In this document: positions 28,864 to 37,861 of the stretch, piece by piece
Numbering within the stretch: the stretch's first letter is position 1
Layout: every line of letters begins with the position of its first letter
NCBI RefSeq assembly: GCF_009720825.1
Contig: NZ_WNKY01000039.1
Coordinates: 1 to 57,957, forward strand
DNA: 57,957 nucleotides
Source of the DNA: Duganella radicis
GTDB lineage: Bacteria > Pseudomonadota > Gammaproteobacteria > Burkholderiales > Burkholderiaceae_D
Direction of reading: 5' to 3'
Translations under genes and position numbers: made by a program
Notes under the pieces: model-generated
The model's input: the letters and a program-made list of their open reading frames with translations, nothing else
Told to the model about the DNA's origin: nothing
Databases searched by the model: none

Positions 28864-30524
28864 ACGCCATCAAACGCAACGCCGCGGCATTGATGCTGAT
28901 GGCCGCCAGCGGCGCCGCTTTCGCGGCAGGCGGCGACCTTGGTCAGGCCGTCAAACAGCCCACCAACTGGACCGCGATCATCATGTTCGCCGTGTTCGTG
29001 GTGTTCACACTGTTCGTCACCAAATGGGCTGCGGCCAAGACGCGCTCCGCCGCCGACTTCTACACCGCCGGTGGCGGCATCACCGGCTTCCAGAACGGTC
29101 TGGCGATCGCGGGCGACTTCATGTCGGCCGCTTCCTTCCTCGGCATCTCCGCATCGGTATTCCTTAACGGTTACGATGGCCTGATCTACGCCATCGGCTT
29201 CCTGGTCGGCTGGCCCGTCATCACCTTCCTGATGGCGGAACGCCTGCGTAATCTGGGCCGCTTCACGTTTGCCGACGTGGCGGCGTATCGCTTCAAGCAA
29301 GAACCTATCCGCATCTTCTCCGCCTCCGGCACGCTGGTGGTGGTGGCGTTCTACCTGATCGCGCAGATGGTGGGGGCGGGCCAGCTGATTAAACTGCTGT
29401 TCGGCCTTGAATACTGGGTCGCCGTGGTGCTGGTCGGTACGCTGATGATGATCTACGTGCTGTTCGGCGGCATGACCGCCACCACCTGGGTGCAGATCAT
29501 CAAGGCCGTGATGCTGCTGGGCGGCGCCAGCTTCATGGCGATTGCCGTGCTGGCGCAGTTCAATTTCAGCCCCGAGGCGCTGTTCGCCAAGTCGGTGGAA
29601 CTGCACGCCAACAAGGAAGCCATCATGGGCCCTGGCACCTTCATCAAGGACCCCGTCTCCGCGATCTCGTTCGGCATGGCGCTGATGTTCGGCACCGCCG
29701 GCCTGCCGCACATCCTGATGCGCTTCTTCACCGTGCCAAGCGCGAAGGAAGCGCGCAAGTCGGTGTTCTGGGCCACCACCTGGATCGCTTACTTCTACAT
29801 CCTGACCTTCATCATCGGTTTCGGCGCCATTGTTTTGGTCAGCACCAATCCGGAGTTCAAGGACGCTGCGGGCAAGCTCCTGGGCGGTAACAACATGGCG
29901 GCGGTGCACCTGGCCAAAGCTGTTGGCGGCAACGTCTTCCTCGGCTTTATCTCGGCGGTGGCGTTTGCGACCATCCTGGCTGTGGTGGCCGGCCTGACCC
30001 TGTCCGGCGCGTCGGCCGTGTCGCACGACCTGTATGCCACTGTCATCAAGAAGGGCAAGGCGCCAGCCGGCAGCGAGCTGAAAGTATCGAAGATCACCAC
30101 CATCATCCTCGGCATCGTCGCCGTGGTGCTGGGCATCGTGTTCGAGAAGCAGAACATCGCCTTCATGGTGTCGCTGGCGTTTGCGATCGCGGCGTCGGCC
30201 AACTTCCCGGTGCTGTTCATGTCCGTGCTGTGGAAGGACTGCACCACGCGCGGCGCCACCATCGGCGGCTTTGTCGGCCTGATTACCGCCGTGGGCCTGA
30301 CGCTGGTGTCGAAGTCGGTGTGGGTGGATGTGCTGGGCCACGGCAGCGCGCTGTTCCCGTATGCCTCGCCGGCCATCTTCTCGATGCCGCTGGCCTTCGT
30401 CTGCATCGTGGTGTTCTCGTTGCTGGACAAGAGCGGCCGCGCGCGCATAGACCGCGCCGGCTATGAAGCGCAGCAGATGCGTTCCGAGACCGGCATCGGC
30501 GCTGCCGGCGCCACAGCGCACTGA
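28860..30524 (+). CDS. actP: Cation/acetate symporter, sodium:solute symporter family
   Basis: 554 residues with a signal-like N-terminus (MNAIKRNAAALMLMAASG) and about 13 hydrophobic segments. The FYTAGGGITGFQNGLAIAGDF motif of the SSS family follows the first one. ActP homologues carry acetate, propionate and glycolate with Na+ or H+. Position at the end of the prp operon argues that propionate is the relevant substrate here. It overlaps yjcH by 4 bp and is followed by a strong terminator. Confidence 0.93.
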   Translation: MNAIKRNAAALMLMAASGAAFAAGGDLGQAVKQPTNWTAIIMFAVFVVFTLFVTKWAAAKTRSAADFYTAGGGITGFQNGLAIAGDFMSAASFLGISASVFLNGYDGLIYAIGFLVGWPVITFLMAERLRNLGRFTFADVAAYRFKQEPIRIFSASGTLVVVAFYLIAQMVGAGQLIKLLFGLEYWVAVVLVGTLMMIYVLFGGMTATTWVQIIKAVMLLGGASFMAIAVLAQFNFSPEALFAKSVELHANKEAIMGPGTFIKDPVSAISFGMALMFGTAGLPHILMRFFTVPSAKEARKSVFWATTWIAYFYILTFIIGFGAIVLVSTNPEFKDAAGKLLGGNNMAAVHLAKAVGGNVFLGFISAVAFATILAVVAGLTLSGASAVSHDLYATVIKKGKAPAGSELKVSKITTIILGIVAVVLGIVFEKQNIAFMVSLAFAIAASANFPVLFMSVLWKDCTTRGATIGGFVGLITAVGLTLVSKSVWVDVLGHGSALFPYASPAIFSMPLAFVCIVVFSLLDKSGRARIDRAGYEAQQMRSETGIGAAGATAH

Positions 30525-30542
30525 TAAAAAAAGCAAGTGATA

Positions 30543-30577
30543 CGACAATGCCCGGTTCGCCGGGCATTGTCGTTTTT
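30543..30577 (+). terminator. Strong Rho-independent terminator after actP
   Basis: Thirteen perfectly paired bases (CGACAATGCCCGG with CCGGGCATTGTCG) close a stable TTCG tetraloop, followed by TTTTT. It marks the end of the prpBCacnDFE-yjcH-actP transcription unit. Confidence 0.95.
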
Positions 30578-30600
30578 AGGAGCGCGCGCAAACGGGTTTG

Positions 30601-33600
30601 ATGGCGGTGGCCAGTAATGTGGTTTATCATCTGCCAACTATGCTGCCCAGGTATCAAGTGCCCACCAATTCCGACTTCGTAGCCGACGCGCTGGCGTTGA
30701 TCGGCGTGCCCGCCTGCGCTTGCAGCGCGGATGGCGTCGTGCTGGCTGCGAATACCGCCTTGATAGCGTTGCTGGGCGCCGACCCTTGCGGCCGTCCGGT
30801 GGGCGACCTGTTCGCACGCCATGTGCGTGCCGCCAGCCTGGCCCACCTGCATGGCGCCGGGCGCTGGGACAGCTGCCTCACCTGCGCCGACGGCCAGTAT
30901 GTATCGGTGCAAGCCTGGTCCAAGCCTTTGCCGCCGTCCGCCGATATCGATGGCCTGACCATCGTCTTCCACGACATCACCGAAGCCCAGCGCGATCAGC
31001 GGGCGCTGCGCAAGACACTGCTGGAGCAGCGCGCCATTCTTGAAAATGCGGCGGTCGGCATCCTGTTCAGCAAGGACGGCGTTATCCTCGAATGTAATAT
31101 TCGCTGCGCTGAAATGCTGGGTTACAGCCGCCACGAACTGGAAGGCGCGTCCAGTGTCATCGTTTATCCGAGCGAGGCCGACTTCATCAAGCTGGGACAG
31201 GAGGCCGGGCCGAAGCTGGCGCAGGGCCTGTCCCACACCGCCGAGATCCAGGTGCGCCGCAAGGACGGCTCGTTGTTCTGGGCGCGCCTGTACGGCCGCG
31301 CCATCGATCCGATGCACACCGCCGACGGCAATATGTGGATCATGGAGGACATCAACGAGCACCGGCTGGACGAGGAAAAGCTGCGCCGCATGCTGCTGGA
31401 GCAGAAGGCGATTCTGGATAACGCCTCGGTGGGCATCCTGTTCACCCGTTCGCAACGCATGCAGAGCTGCAATCCGCGCATGGCGCAGATGTTCGGCTAC
31501 GCGCCGGGCGAGATGGAAGGGCAGCCTTCGCTGATCCTGTTCAAATCGGAGCAGGACTACGAGGCGTTCGGGCAGGCGGCCGGGCCGCTGCTGGGCTCAG
31601 GCCAGCCGTTCGAGAAAGACGCGCACGAATTCAAGCGCAAGGATGGCAGCTTGTTCTGGTGCCGCGTGCGCGCCCGCGCGGTGGACGATGAGCATCGCGG
31701 CGGCGGCACCATCTGGATATTGGAAGACGTCACGCACTCGCGGCAAACGCAGATGGAGGTCGAGGCCATCATGACCAACGCCTCGATGAGCATCCTGTTC
31801 ACCAAGAACCGTGTCATCACCCGCTACAACCGCGGCTTTGCCGAGATGTTCCGCTACACCGAAACCTCCGGCCTGGGTCTGCCCGGACGTGCGCTGTATC
31901 CATCGCAGGAAGCCTACGACAAGCTGGGGGGCGAGGCGTATCCCTTCCTCTCGATCGGCAAGCCGTTCCAGACCGAGATCGAGATGCGCCGCTCCGACGA
32001 TACCACCTTGTGGGCGCAGCTGATCGGTTACGTGGTCAATCCCGAAGACCCGACCGCCGGCACCATCTGGGTGATCGAGGATCGCACCGAGCAAAAGCGC
32101 GCCGAGGAAGCGCTGCGCAATGCGCTGCTGGAGAACCAGGCGATCCTGGACAGCGCGGTGCTGGGCATCTCGGTGGTGGAGAATGGCCGCAACCTGCGCT
32201 GCAACCGCAAGATGGAAGAGCTGTTCGGATACGGGCCGGGCGAGATGAATCACCTCAGCGTGCAGGCCTTCTACGCCGACAAGGTGGCGTGGGAACAGGC
32301 GCGCGCCGAAACCGCGCGCGACTTCCGTGTCCGCCAGGTCAACGTCTCCGAGTATCAACTGGTGCGCAAGGATGGCAGCACCTTCTGGGCGCGCCTGTCC
32401 GGCCGGCCGTTCGACCTGGCCGAGGCCAATGGCCGTTCGGTATGGCTGGTGGATGACATCACCACGCGGCGCGAAGCGGCGGAAGCGGTGGCGCGCGCGC
32501 GTGATGAACTGGAACTGCGGGTGCAGGAGCGCACGGCCGAACTGGCGGGCGCCAACGCCCAGCTGCAAGGCGAAATCGTCGAGCGCCGTCAGGCCGAGGC
32601 GCGCGTGCACCACATGGCGTACCACGACAGCCTGACCGGCTTGCCGAACCGGGCGCTGTTGTCGGACCGGCTGGACCGCGCCATGCTGGCCGCGCAGCGC
32701 ACCGAGCGCAAACTGGCGGTCATGTTCATCGACCTTGACCGCTTCAAGACCATCAACGATTCGCTCGGCCACATGATAGGTGACCAGCTGCTGAAGGAAG
32801 TGGCCAACCGCCTGTGCCGGGCGGTGCGCGCCAGCGATACCGTGGCCCGTTTGGGCGGTGATGAATTCGTGGTGCTGGTGCCGGGCATCCGCACCGCCGA
32901 AGAGGCCAGCCAGGTGGCCGAGAAGATCATCGAGGCGCTGTCCGAGAGCTTCCCGCTGGAGGGCCGCAATCTGCACATCACGCCATCGATTGGCATCAGC
33001 GTGTATCCGGACGACGGCGCCGACGTCGAAACGCTGATGCGCAATGCCGACGGCGCCATGTACCACGCCAAGGCCAGTGGCCGTAATAACTACCAGTTCT
33101 TCAAGGAGGCGATGAACCAGACGGCGGCGCGCCACTTCGAACTGGAGTCCAGCCTGCGCGGCGCGCTGGCGGCCAATGAATTTGAATTGTATTTCCAGCC
33201 CATCATGGACATCGGCACGCGCCGCCTGCACGCGATGGAAGTGCTGCTGCGCTGGCGGCGCGGCGGCAGCGAACTGGTGACGCCGGACCAGTTCATCCCC
33301 ATCATCGAGGAAAACGGCATGATCGTCGGCATCGGCGAGTGGGTGATACGCCAGGCCTGCAAGCAAAGCATGCTGTGGCAAAGCCAGGGACTGGCGCCGG
33401 TGCCGCTGGCGGTCAACCTGTCGCCGCGCCAGTTCATGCATCGCGGGCTGGTGGAATCGATCCGCGGCATCCTCGACGACACCGCCATCGATCCGGCGCT
33501 GATCGAATTCGAAATCACGGAAACGGCGCTGATGGAGCACGGCGAGCAGACGCTGGAAATCCTCGGCCACATCAACGCCATGGGCATCCGCCTGTCGATC

Positions 33601-33897
33601 GACGATTTCGGCACCGGCTATTCCTCGCTGGCTTACCTCAAGCGTTTCCCGGTCAAGAAGATCAAGATCGACCGCGCCTTCATCAAGGATCTGGAAGACA
33701 GCGCGGAAGACCAGGCGATCGTCGCGGCCATCATCGCGCTGTCGGACAGCTTGCAGCTGTCGGTGGTGGCGGAGGGCGTGGAGACGGAAGGGCAGTACGC
33801 GCTATTGCAGCGCCACGGCTGCCAGTACGCGCAAGGCTATCTGTTCTCGCAGCCGGTGCCGCACGCCACGGCCCAGCTGCTGCTGCCGCGTTCTTAA
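30601..33897 (+). CDS. Multi-PAS GGDEF-EAL cyclic-di-GMP protein
   Basis: 1098 residues without membrane segments. About five PAS-like modules occupy 20-625, each closing with a (W)I.(E)D(I/V/R)T-type strand and a short linker helix. A coiled coil (630-675) leads to a GGDEF domain: GGDEF intact at 752-756 and the inhibitory RxxD site RASD at 743-746. The EAL domain shows EVL (880-882) in place of EAL, DDFGTGYSS from 1001 and EGVE at 1058-1061. Both synthesis and breakdown of c-di-GMP look possible. I start at ATG 30601; a TTG directly before it and an ATG at 30640 are alternatives. The stop overlaps xthA (convergent). Confidence 0.92.
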   Translation: MAVASNVVYHLPTMLPRYQVPTNSDFVADALALIGVPACACSADGVVLAANTALIALLGADPCGRPVGDLFARHVRAASLAHLHGAGRWDSCLTCADGQYVSVQAWSKPLPPSADIDGLTIVFHDITEAQRDQRALRKTLLEQRAILENAAVGILFSKDGVILECNIRCAEMLGYSRHELEGASSVIVYPSEADFIKLGQEAGPKLAQGLSHTAEIQVRRKDGSLFWARLYGRAIDPMHTADGNMWIMEDINEHRLDEEKLRRMLLEQKAILDNASVGILFTRSQRMQSCNPRMAQMFGYAPGEMEGQPSLILFKSEQDYEAFGQAAGPLLGSGQPFEKDAHEFKRKDGSLFWCRVRARAVDDEHRGGGTIWILEDVTHSRQTQMEVEAIMTNASMSILFTKNRVITRYNRGFAEMFRYTETSGLGLPGRALYPSQEAYDKLGGEAYPFLSIGKPFQTEIEMRRSDDTTLWAQLIGYVVNPEDPTAGTIWVIEDRTEQKRAEEALRNALLENQAILDSAVLGISVVENGRNLRCNRKMEELFGYGPGEMNHLSVQAFYADKVAWEQARAETARDFRVRQVNVSEYQLVRKDGSTFWARLSGRPFDLAEANGRSVWLVDDITTRREAAEAVARARDELELRVQERTAELAGANAQLQGEIVERRQAEARVHHMAYHDSLTGLPNRALLSDRLDRAMLAAQRTERKLAVMFIDLDRFKTINDSLGHMIGDQLLKEVANRLCRAVRASDTVARLGGDEFVVLVPGIRTAEEASQVAEKIIEALSESFPLEGRNLHITPSIGISVYPDDGADVETLMRNADGAMYHAKASGRNNYQFFKEAMNQTAARHFELESSLRGALAANEFELYFQPIMDIGTRRLHAMEVLLRWRRGGSELVTPDQFIPIIEENGMIVGIGEWVIRQACKQSMLWQSQGLAPVPLAVNLSPRQFMHRGLVESIRGILDDTAIDPALIEFEITETALMEHGEQTLEILGHINAMGIRLSIDDFGTGYSSLAYLKRFPVKKIKIDRAFIKDLEDSAEDQAIVAAIIALSDSLQLSVVAEGVETEGQYALLQRHGCQYAQGYLFSQPVPHATAQLLLPRS

Positions 33898-34658
33898 GCG
33901 AAGGTGGCGATCACCGGCGTGTGATCCGACGGCTGTTCCCATTTGCGCGGCACACGGTCGATGATGCAGGCGGTGCAGCGCTGTTTCAGTGCATCCGACA
34001 GCAGCAGGTGATCGATGCGCAAGCCTTTGTTCAAACGGAAGCCCAGGCTGCGGTAGTCCCACCAGCTGAACGACTTGTCGGCCTGCTCGAACATGCGGAA
34101 GGCGTCGGTCAGGCCAATCTCCAGCAATCGCTTGAGCTGCGCGCGCTCTTCCGGCGACACATGCACCATGCCTTCCCACGCGGCCGGGTCGTGCACGTCG
34201 CGGTCTTCCGGCGCGATGTTGTAGTCGCCGACCACCGCCAGCTGCGGATATTGCGCCGCCTGTTCCTTGATCCAGTCGTGGAAGGCATTCAGCCACGCCA
34301 TCTTGTATTCAAACTTTTCCGAGCCCACCGCCTGGCCGTTGGGTACGTAAGCGCACACAACGCGCACGCCATCGATGGTACCGGCAATGATGCGCTGCTG
34401 CGCGTCCTCAAACTTTGGATTGTTCTTGACGATATCGTGAATAGGCAGCCGGGAAATGATGGCCACGCCGTTGTAGGTCTTCTGGCCGGTGTAGGCAACG
34501 TGGTAACCGGCGGCCTCCAGTTCGGCCAGCGGAAACTTGTCGTCAGTTAATTTTGTTTCTTGAATTGCGAGCACATCGGTAGGGTTTTCCTCTAGCCACT
34601 TCATAACGTGCGGCAGTCTTACGTTCAAAGAGTTAACATTCCATGTGGCTAATTTCAT
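33894..34658 (-). CDS. xthA: Exodeoxyribonuclease III
   Basis: 254 residues of the exonuclease III/AP endonuclease family. Visible motifs are NVNSLNVRL, the catalytic Glu in IQETKL, GDYNIAPEDRDVHD, LRIDHLLLS and the C-terminal SDHTPV with the general-base His. It repairs abasic sites in DNA. The start at 34658 gives the family N-terminus MKLATWN; upstream ATGs in frame would add non-conserved residues. Its stop overlaps the convergent GGDEF-EAL gene by 4 bp, without a terminator. Confidence 0.95.
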   Translation of the reverse strand: MKLATWNVNSLNVRLPHVMKWLEENPTDVLAIQETKLTDDKFPLAELEAAGYHVAYTGQKTYNGVAIISRLPIHDIVKNNPKFEDAQQRIIAGTIDGVRVVCAYVPNGQAVGSEKFEYKMAWLNAFHDWIKEQAAQYPQLAVVGDYNIAPEDRDVHDPAAWEGMVHVSPEERAQLKRLLEIGLTDAFRMFEQADKSFSWWDYRSLGFRLNKGLRIDHLLLSDALKQRCTACIIDRVPRKWEQPSDHTPVIATFA

Positions 34659-35051
34659 ACTTTCTTTCATGCTGGGTTCGGTAAAACGCATCTTACCGCA
34701 TCCCCATTTAACCGACCTCATTGTCGACTTGTAAAGCTGTATGAAAAAACATGAAAAACCCTTTCGCTCACGGCTTCATGGGCCTAAAATGTTGCAAAAT
34801 GTGTGAAATCAGAAAAAAATTGCCAATACTGTCTCATTGTTGTCAAAATAGAACCGAAAGGCAAGACAAAGTAACAAAATAGAAATATACTGATACAAAT
34901 TAAGTGGAAAATTTTTGTTTCCACTTAGCAACTAAAAAATAGTCAACGTGGGGTCATTTATGTATTGCGAGGGCGCAATAAGTGATACTATACGGAAACA
35001 ATAGTCTTTTTATAGTGAATGGCGCTTGGCGCATTTACAAAGGAACAGAAA
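34659..35051. other. AT-rich intergenic region, 393 bp
   Basis: This stretch is far richer in A and T than the rest of the window, with many poly-A/T tracts. It contains a 10-bp-arm palindrome (34901-34927) and a likely promoter for the next gene: TTGCGA (34965-34970) and a CTATAC/TATACG -10 near 34988. I see no open reading frame with coding character. It may be a regulatory region bound by H-NS-type proteins or the scar of an acquired segment. Confidence 0.6.
34901..34927. repeat. Perfect inverted repeat in the AT-rich region
   Basis: TAAGTGGAAA and TTTCCACTTA are 10-bp arms around a 7-base ATTTTTG loop. The position about 40 bp before the likely -35 of the downstream gene suits a regulator site. 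Confidence 0.5.
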
Positions 35052-35462
35052 ATGCGATCTGCATTTGAAGCATGGGCACAGCGCGACGGTCACATTGTCC
35101 GACGCCGTGAAGACAAGCCGGATGAATATCTGGTCTTCGAAACGCAACGCCGCTGGGTGATCTGGCAGGCTGCACTGGAGCACGGCAAACCGCCGGGCGG
35201 CCGAAAGACCGCCGCGCAGAAGGAGGCCGCCGCCGCTGAAAAGCGCGCTGCCGAAGCGCTGCAACGCCCACCGGCCATCAATTCCGATGAAGCCGCGGTG
35301 CGCAACCAGGTGCTGAACGAAGTGCTGGATGCTTTCTCGTCGCTGGGCGGTGAGCGCGGCATGGACGACATCCTGAAGGTGGTGCAGGGCCTGAAAAAGA
35401 AACAGCAGGAGCAGGCCGAGACGCCAGCCGCTGTCAAGACTCCGGACCGCCACAACGCGTGA
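35052..35462 (+). CDS. Hypothetical 136-aa protein
   Basis: I do not recognise a named family. The N-terminal half (1-45) has RRREDKPDEYLVFETQRRW and WQAALEHG, a short mixed strand-helix unit. The second half is a highly charged Ala/Glu/Lys helix followed by VLNEVLDAFSSLG and another Lys/Gln-rich helix ending in a basic tail, so it may be a small nucleic-acid or protein-binding factor. ATG 35052 is chosen for its AGGA 8 nt upstream; ATG 35019 is in frame but lacks an SD. It lies alone after an AT-rich region. Confidence 0.7.
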   Translation: MRSAFEAWAQRDGHIVRRREDKPDEYLVFETQRRWVIWQAALEHGKPPGGRKTAAQKEAAAAEKRAAEALQRPPAINSDEAAVRNQVLNEVLDAFSSLGGERGMDDILKVVQGLKKKQQEQAETPAAVKTPDRHNA

Positions 35463-35470
35463 TGCCGCAA

Positions 35471-35526
35471 GGCGTAAAGTGCAACGCTTTACGCCGCTTG
35501 ATCAAGCGAATAAACCCGCCGGCGGG
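35471..35526. repeat. Three consecutive palindromes between the hypothetical and lipoprotein genes
   Basis: GGCGTAAAG/CTTTACGCC (35471-35495, 7-base loop), CGCTTGATCAAGCG (35495-35508) and CCCGCCGGCGGG (35515-35526) follow each other with almost no gap. The first may work as a weak terminator of the upstream gene, although no T-run follows. Confidence 0.55.
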
Positions 35527-35565
35527 CTGTTACACTGGTCTGACTCCATTTTCCTGAGACAGACC

Positions 35566-36009
35566 ATGTATTTCCGCCCCGCCTCCGCGGTCACCGCGCT
35601 CCTTGCCGTTCTGGCAGGCTGCGCTTCCCTTACAGAATCCACCGAGCAAAGCGTGCTGGTGCAAACCGTGCTCGATCACCGCGAGATCGCCGGGGTCGGT
35701 TGCGTGCTGTACAACGATGTGGGCAAATGGTTTGTCACCACGCCGGGCCGTGTCACGCTGCGCAAGAGCGCCGGCCCGCTGCGCATCGATTGCCAGAAGG
35801 CCGGCAAGGGCTGGGCCTATGAGAAGGTGGAGTCCAAGGTGGACGGTAATTTGTGGGGCAATCTGGCGCTGACGGCCGGCGTGGGCTACGTCATCGACAA
35901 GAATACCGGCGCGGGCTACGACTATCCGGCCACGCTGACCGTCGTCATGCATCCCGCGCAGGACAAGGAAGAAGGGCCGCCGCCGGCGCCCGGCGTGACC
36001 CTGTATTGA
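35566..36009 (+). CDS. Putative lipoprotein, 147 aa
   Basis: A lipoprotein signal peptide with lipobox LAGC (cleavage before Cys19) leads into a mature part with a conserved-looking VGCVLYNDVGKWFVTTPG segment, suggesting a small beta-rich domain, and a GYDYPATLTVVMHP strand before an acidic/Pro tail. Residue 2 after the cysteine is Ala, so sorting to the outer membrane is expected. Function unknown. ATG 35566 is chosen because it starts the signal peptide directly. Confidence 0.85.
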   Translation: MYFRPASAVTALLAVLAGCASLTESTEQSVLVQTVLDHREIAGVGCVLYNDVGKWFVTTPGRVTLRKSAGPLRIDCQKAGKGWAYEKVESKVDGNLWGNLALTAGVGYVIDKNTGAGYDYPATLTVVMHPAQDKEEGPPPAPGVTLY

Positions 36010-36145
36010 CTTATCACCCCACGCGTTCGCCCGCCCCTCCCGCATTTCCCTACAAGGTGGTAGGAATTTCCCTATATTTCTATGAGGAAATTCTTGTTAT
36101 TATTGGGAATGTTGTTTTTGATACTATCTTATTCATGAGGCGGGT

Positions 36146-37855
36146 ATGCGTATTTCGGGTATGAAGGTGGTAACGCGGTTGGGCTTGGGATTTGGTTTGG
36201 TGGCGCTGCTGCTGGCCATCGTGACGCTGTTCGGCATCTACCGCATGGGGCGGATGCAGGAGCAGGTGACGGACATTGTCGATGTCAACAGCGTGCAGTC
36301 CAAGCTGCTGGCGAAAATGGATTTGACGGTGACCGAGCGCGCGCTGGCGTTGCGTAATCTGATCCTGCTGTCCGAGGAGCAGCAGGAGGAAATCCAGATC
36401 GAGTTCAAGCGCATCGTTGCGCAGAGCGAAAAGTACGAGCAGGCGCAAAACAAGCTGGGCGAGATGTTCGCCACCCAGCGCGGCACCTCGCCCGAGGAGA
36501 TGGCGCTGTACGACAAAATCAAGCAGCAGGCGCAACTGGCCGCGCCCTTCGTCGCCAAGGCCAAGGCGCTGATCGAGGCGAAGAAAAACACCGAGGCCTA
36601 TCAATTGCTGCGGTTTGAATTCCGGCCGGTGCAGAAAAAATGGTGGGAGTTGCTGCGCGAACTGGCCGCCATCGAGGAAACGCAAAACGTTGAGGGGGCG
36701 GCCGCCATCAAGCAATCCTATCAGCAGACCCGCTCGCTGATGCTGCTCCTCGGCGGACTGGCGCTGCTGTGCAGCGTGGTCGCGGCGGTGCTGATCACCC
36801 GCAGCCTGACCCGCCAGCTGGGCGGCGAACCGGGCTACGCCGCCGGCATCGCCACCCGCGTCGCCGCCGGCGACCTGAGCGTCGAGATCGATACCGCGCC
36901 GGACGACCGTTCAAGCGTGGTGTTCGCGATGAAGACCATGCGCGACGGCCTGGCCAACATGGTCGGCCAGGTGCACGACAGCGCCGGCGCCATCGAATCG
37001 GCCTCGGTGCAGATCGCGGCCGGCAACCTGGACCTGTCTTCCCGTACCGAGCAGCAGGCCGCCGCGCTGGAGGAAACTTCGTCGTCGATGGATGAATTGG
37101 CCTCCATCGTCAAGCAGAACGCCGACAGCGCGCGCCAGGCCAACGAGCTGGCCGCCTCGGCGTCGGCCATCGCGCTCAAGGGCGGCAGCGTGGTGGCGCA
37201 GGTGGTGGGCACCATGGGCTCGATCAACGAATCGGCTGGCAAAATCGGCAATATCATCGGCGTGATCGACGGCATTGCCTTCCAGACCAATATCCTGGCG
37301 TTGAACGCGGCGGTGGAGGCGGCGCGCGCCGGCGAGCAGGGGCGCGGCTTTGCCGTCGTCGCCACCGAGGTGCGCAACCTGGCCCAGCGCAGCGCTTCGG
37401 CGGCCCATGAAATCAAGGCCCTGATCGGCGATTCGATGGAGAAGGTCGAAATAGGCACGCGACTGGTCGACCAGGCCGGCGCCACGATGGACGACATCGT
37501 CGGCAGCATTCAGCGCGTTACCCATATCATGGAGGAGATCAGCTCGGCCACGCAGGAACAGAGCGCCGGCATCGATCAGGTCAGCCAGGCGCTGACCCAG
37601 ATGGACCATGTGACCCAGCAGAACGCCGCGCTGGTCGAGGAGGCCAGCGCCGCCGCCGCGTCCTTGCAGGATCAGGCGAGCGGGCTGGTGGGGATGGTTG
37701 GCATGTTCAAGCTCGATGGCGCGCATGGCGGTACCGCCAGGACAGCGGTGGTGTCGCCGCTGGCGCGTCGCAAGACGCCGGCCGCGCCGGTCAGAATCAC
37801 GGCGCCGGCGCGCCGGCGCGTGGCCGCCGGCGCCGAAGACTGGGAAGAGTTCTAA
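36146..37855 (+). CDS. Methyl-accepting chemotaxis protein with CheR-docking tail
   Basis: 569 residues. A first membrane helix (about 10-30), a four-helix-bundle ligand domain (35-190) and a second helix (192-214) precede a HAMP linker with LTRQLGGEPGYA, common in this bacterial group. The signalling domain (about 285-510) contains the hairpin tip EAARAGEQGRGFAVVATEVR. The last five residues, DWEEF, match the xWxxF tether that docks CheR/CheB. The ligand is not identifiable. Long methylation helices are rich in Glu/Gln. A GAGGCGGG SD lies just upstream of the ATG. Confidence 0.94.
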   Translation: MRISGMKVVTRLGLGFGLVALLLAIVTLFGIYRMGRMQEQVTDIVDVNSVQSKLLAKMDLTVTERALALRNLILLSEEQQEEIQIEFKRIVAQSEKYEQAQNKLGEMFATQRGTSPEEMALYDKIKQQAQLAAPFVAKAKALIEAKKNTEAYQLLRFEFRPVQKKWWELLRELAAIEETQNVEGAAAIKQSYQQTRSLMLLLGGLALLCSVVAAVLITRSLTRQLGGEPGYAAGIATRVAAGDLSVEIDTAPDDRSSVVFAMKTMRDGLANMVGQVHDSAGAIESASVQIAAGNLDLSSRTEQQAAALEETSSSMDELASIVKQNADSARQANELAASASAIALKGGSVVAQVVGTMGSINESAGKIGNIIGVIDGIAFQTNILALNAAVEAARAGEQGRGFAVVATEVRNLAQRSASAAHEIKALIGDSMEKVEIGTRLVDQAGATMDDIVGSIQRVTHIMEEISSATQEQSAGIDQVSQALTQMDHVTQQNAALVEEASAAAASLQDQASGLVGMVGMFKLDGAHGGTARTAVVSPLARRKTPAAPVRITAPARRRVAAGAEDWEEF

Positions 37856-37861
37856 CCGCGC

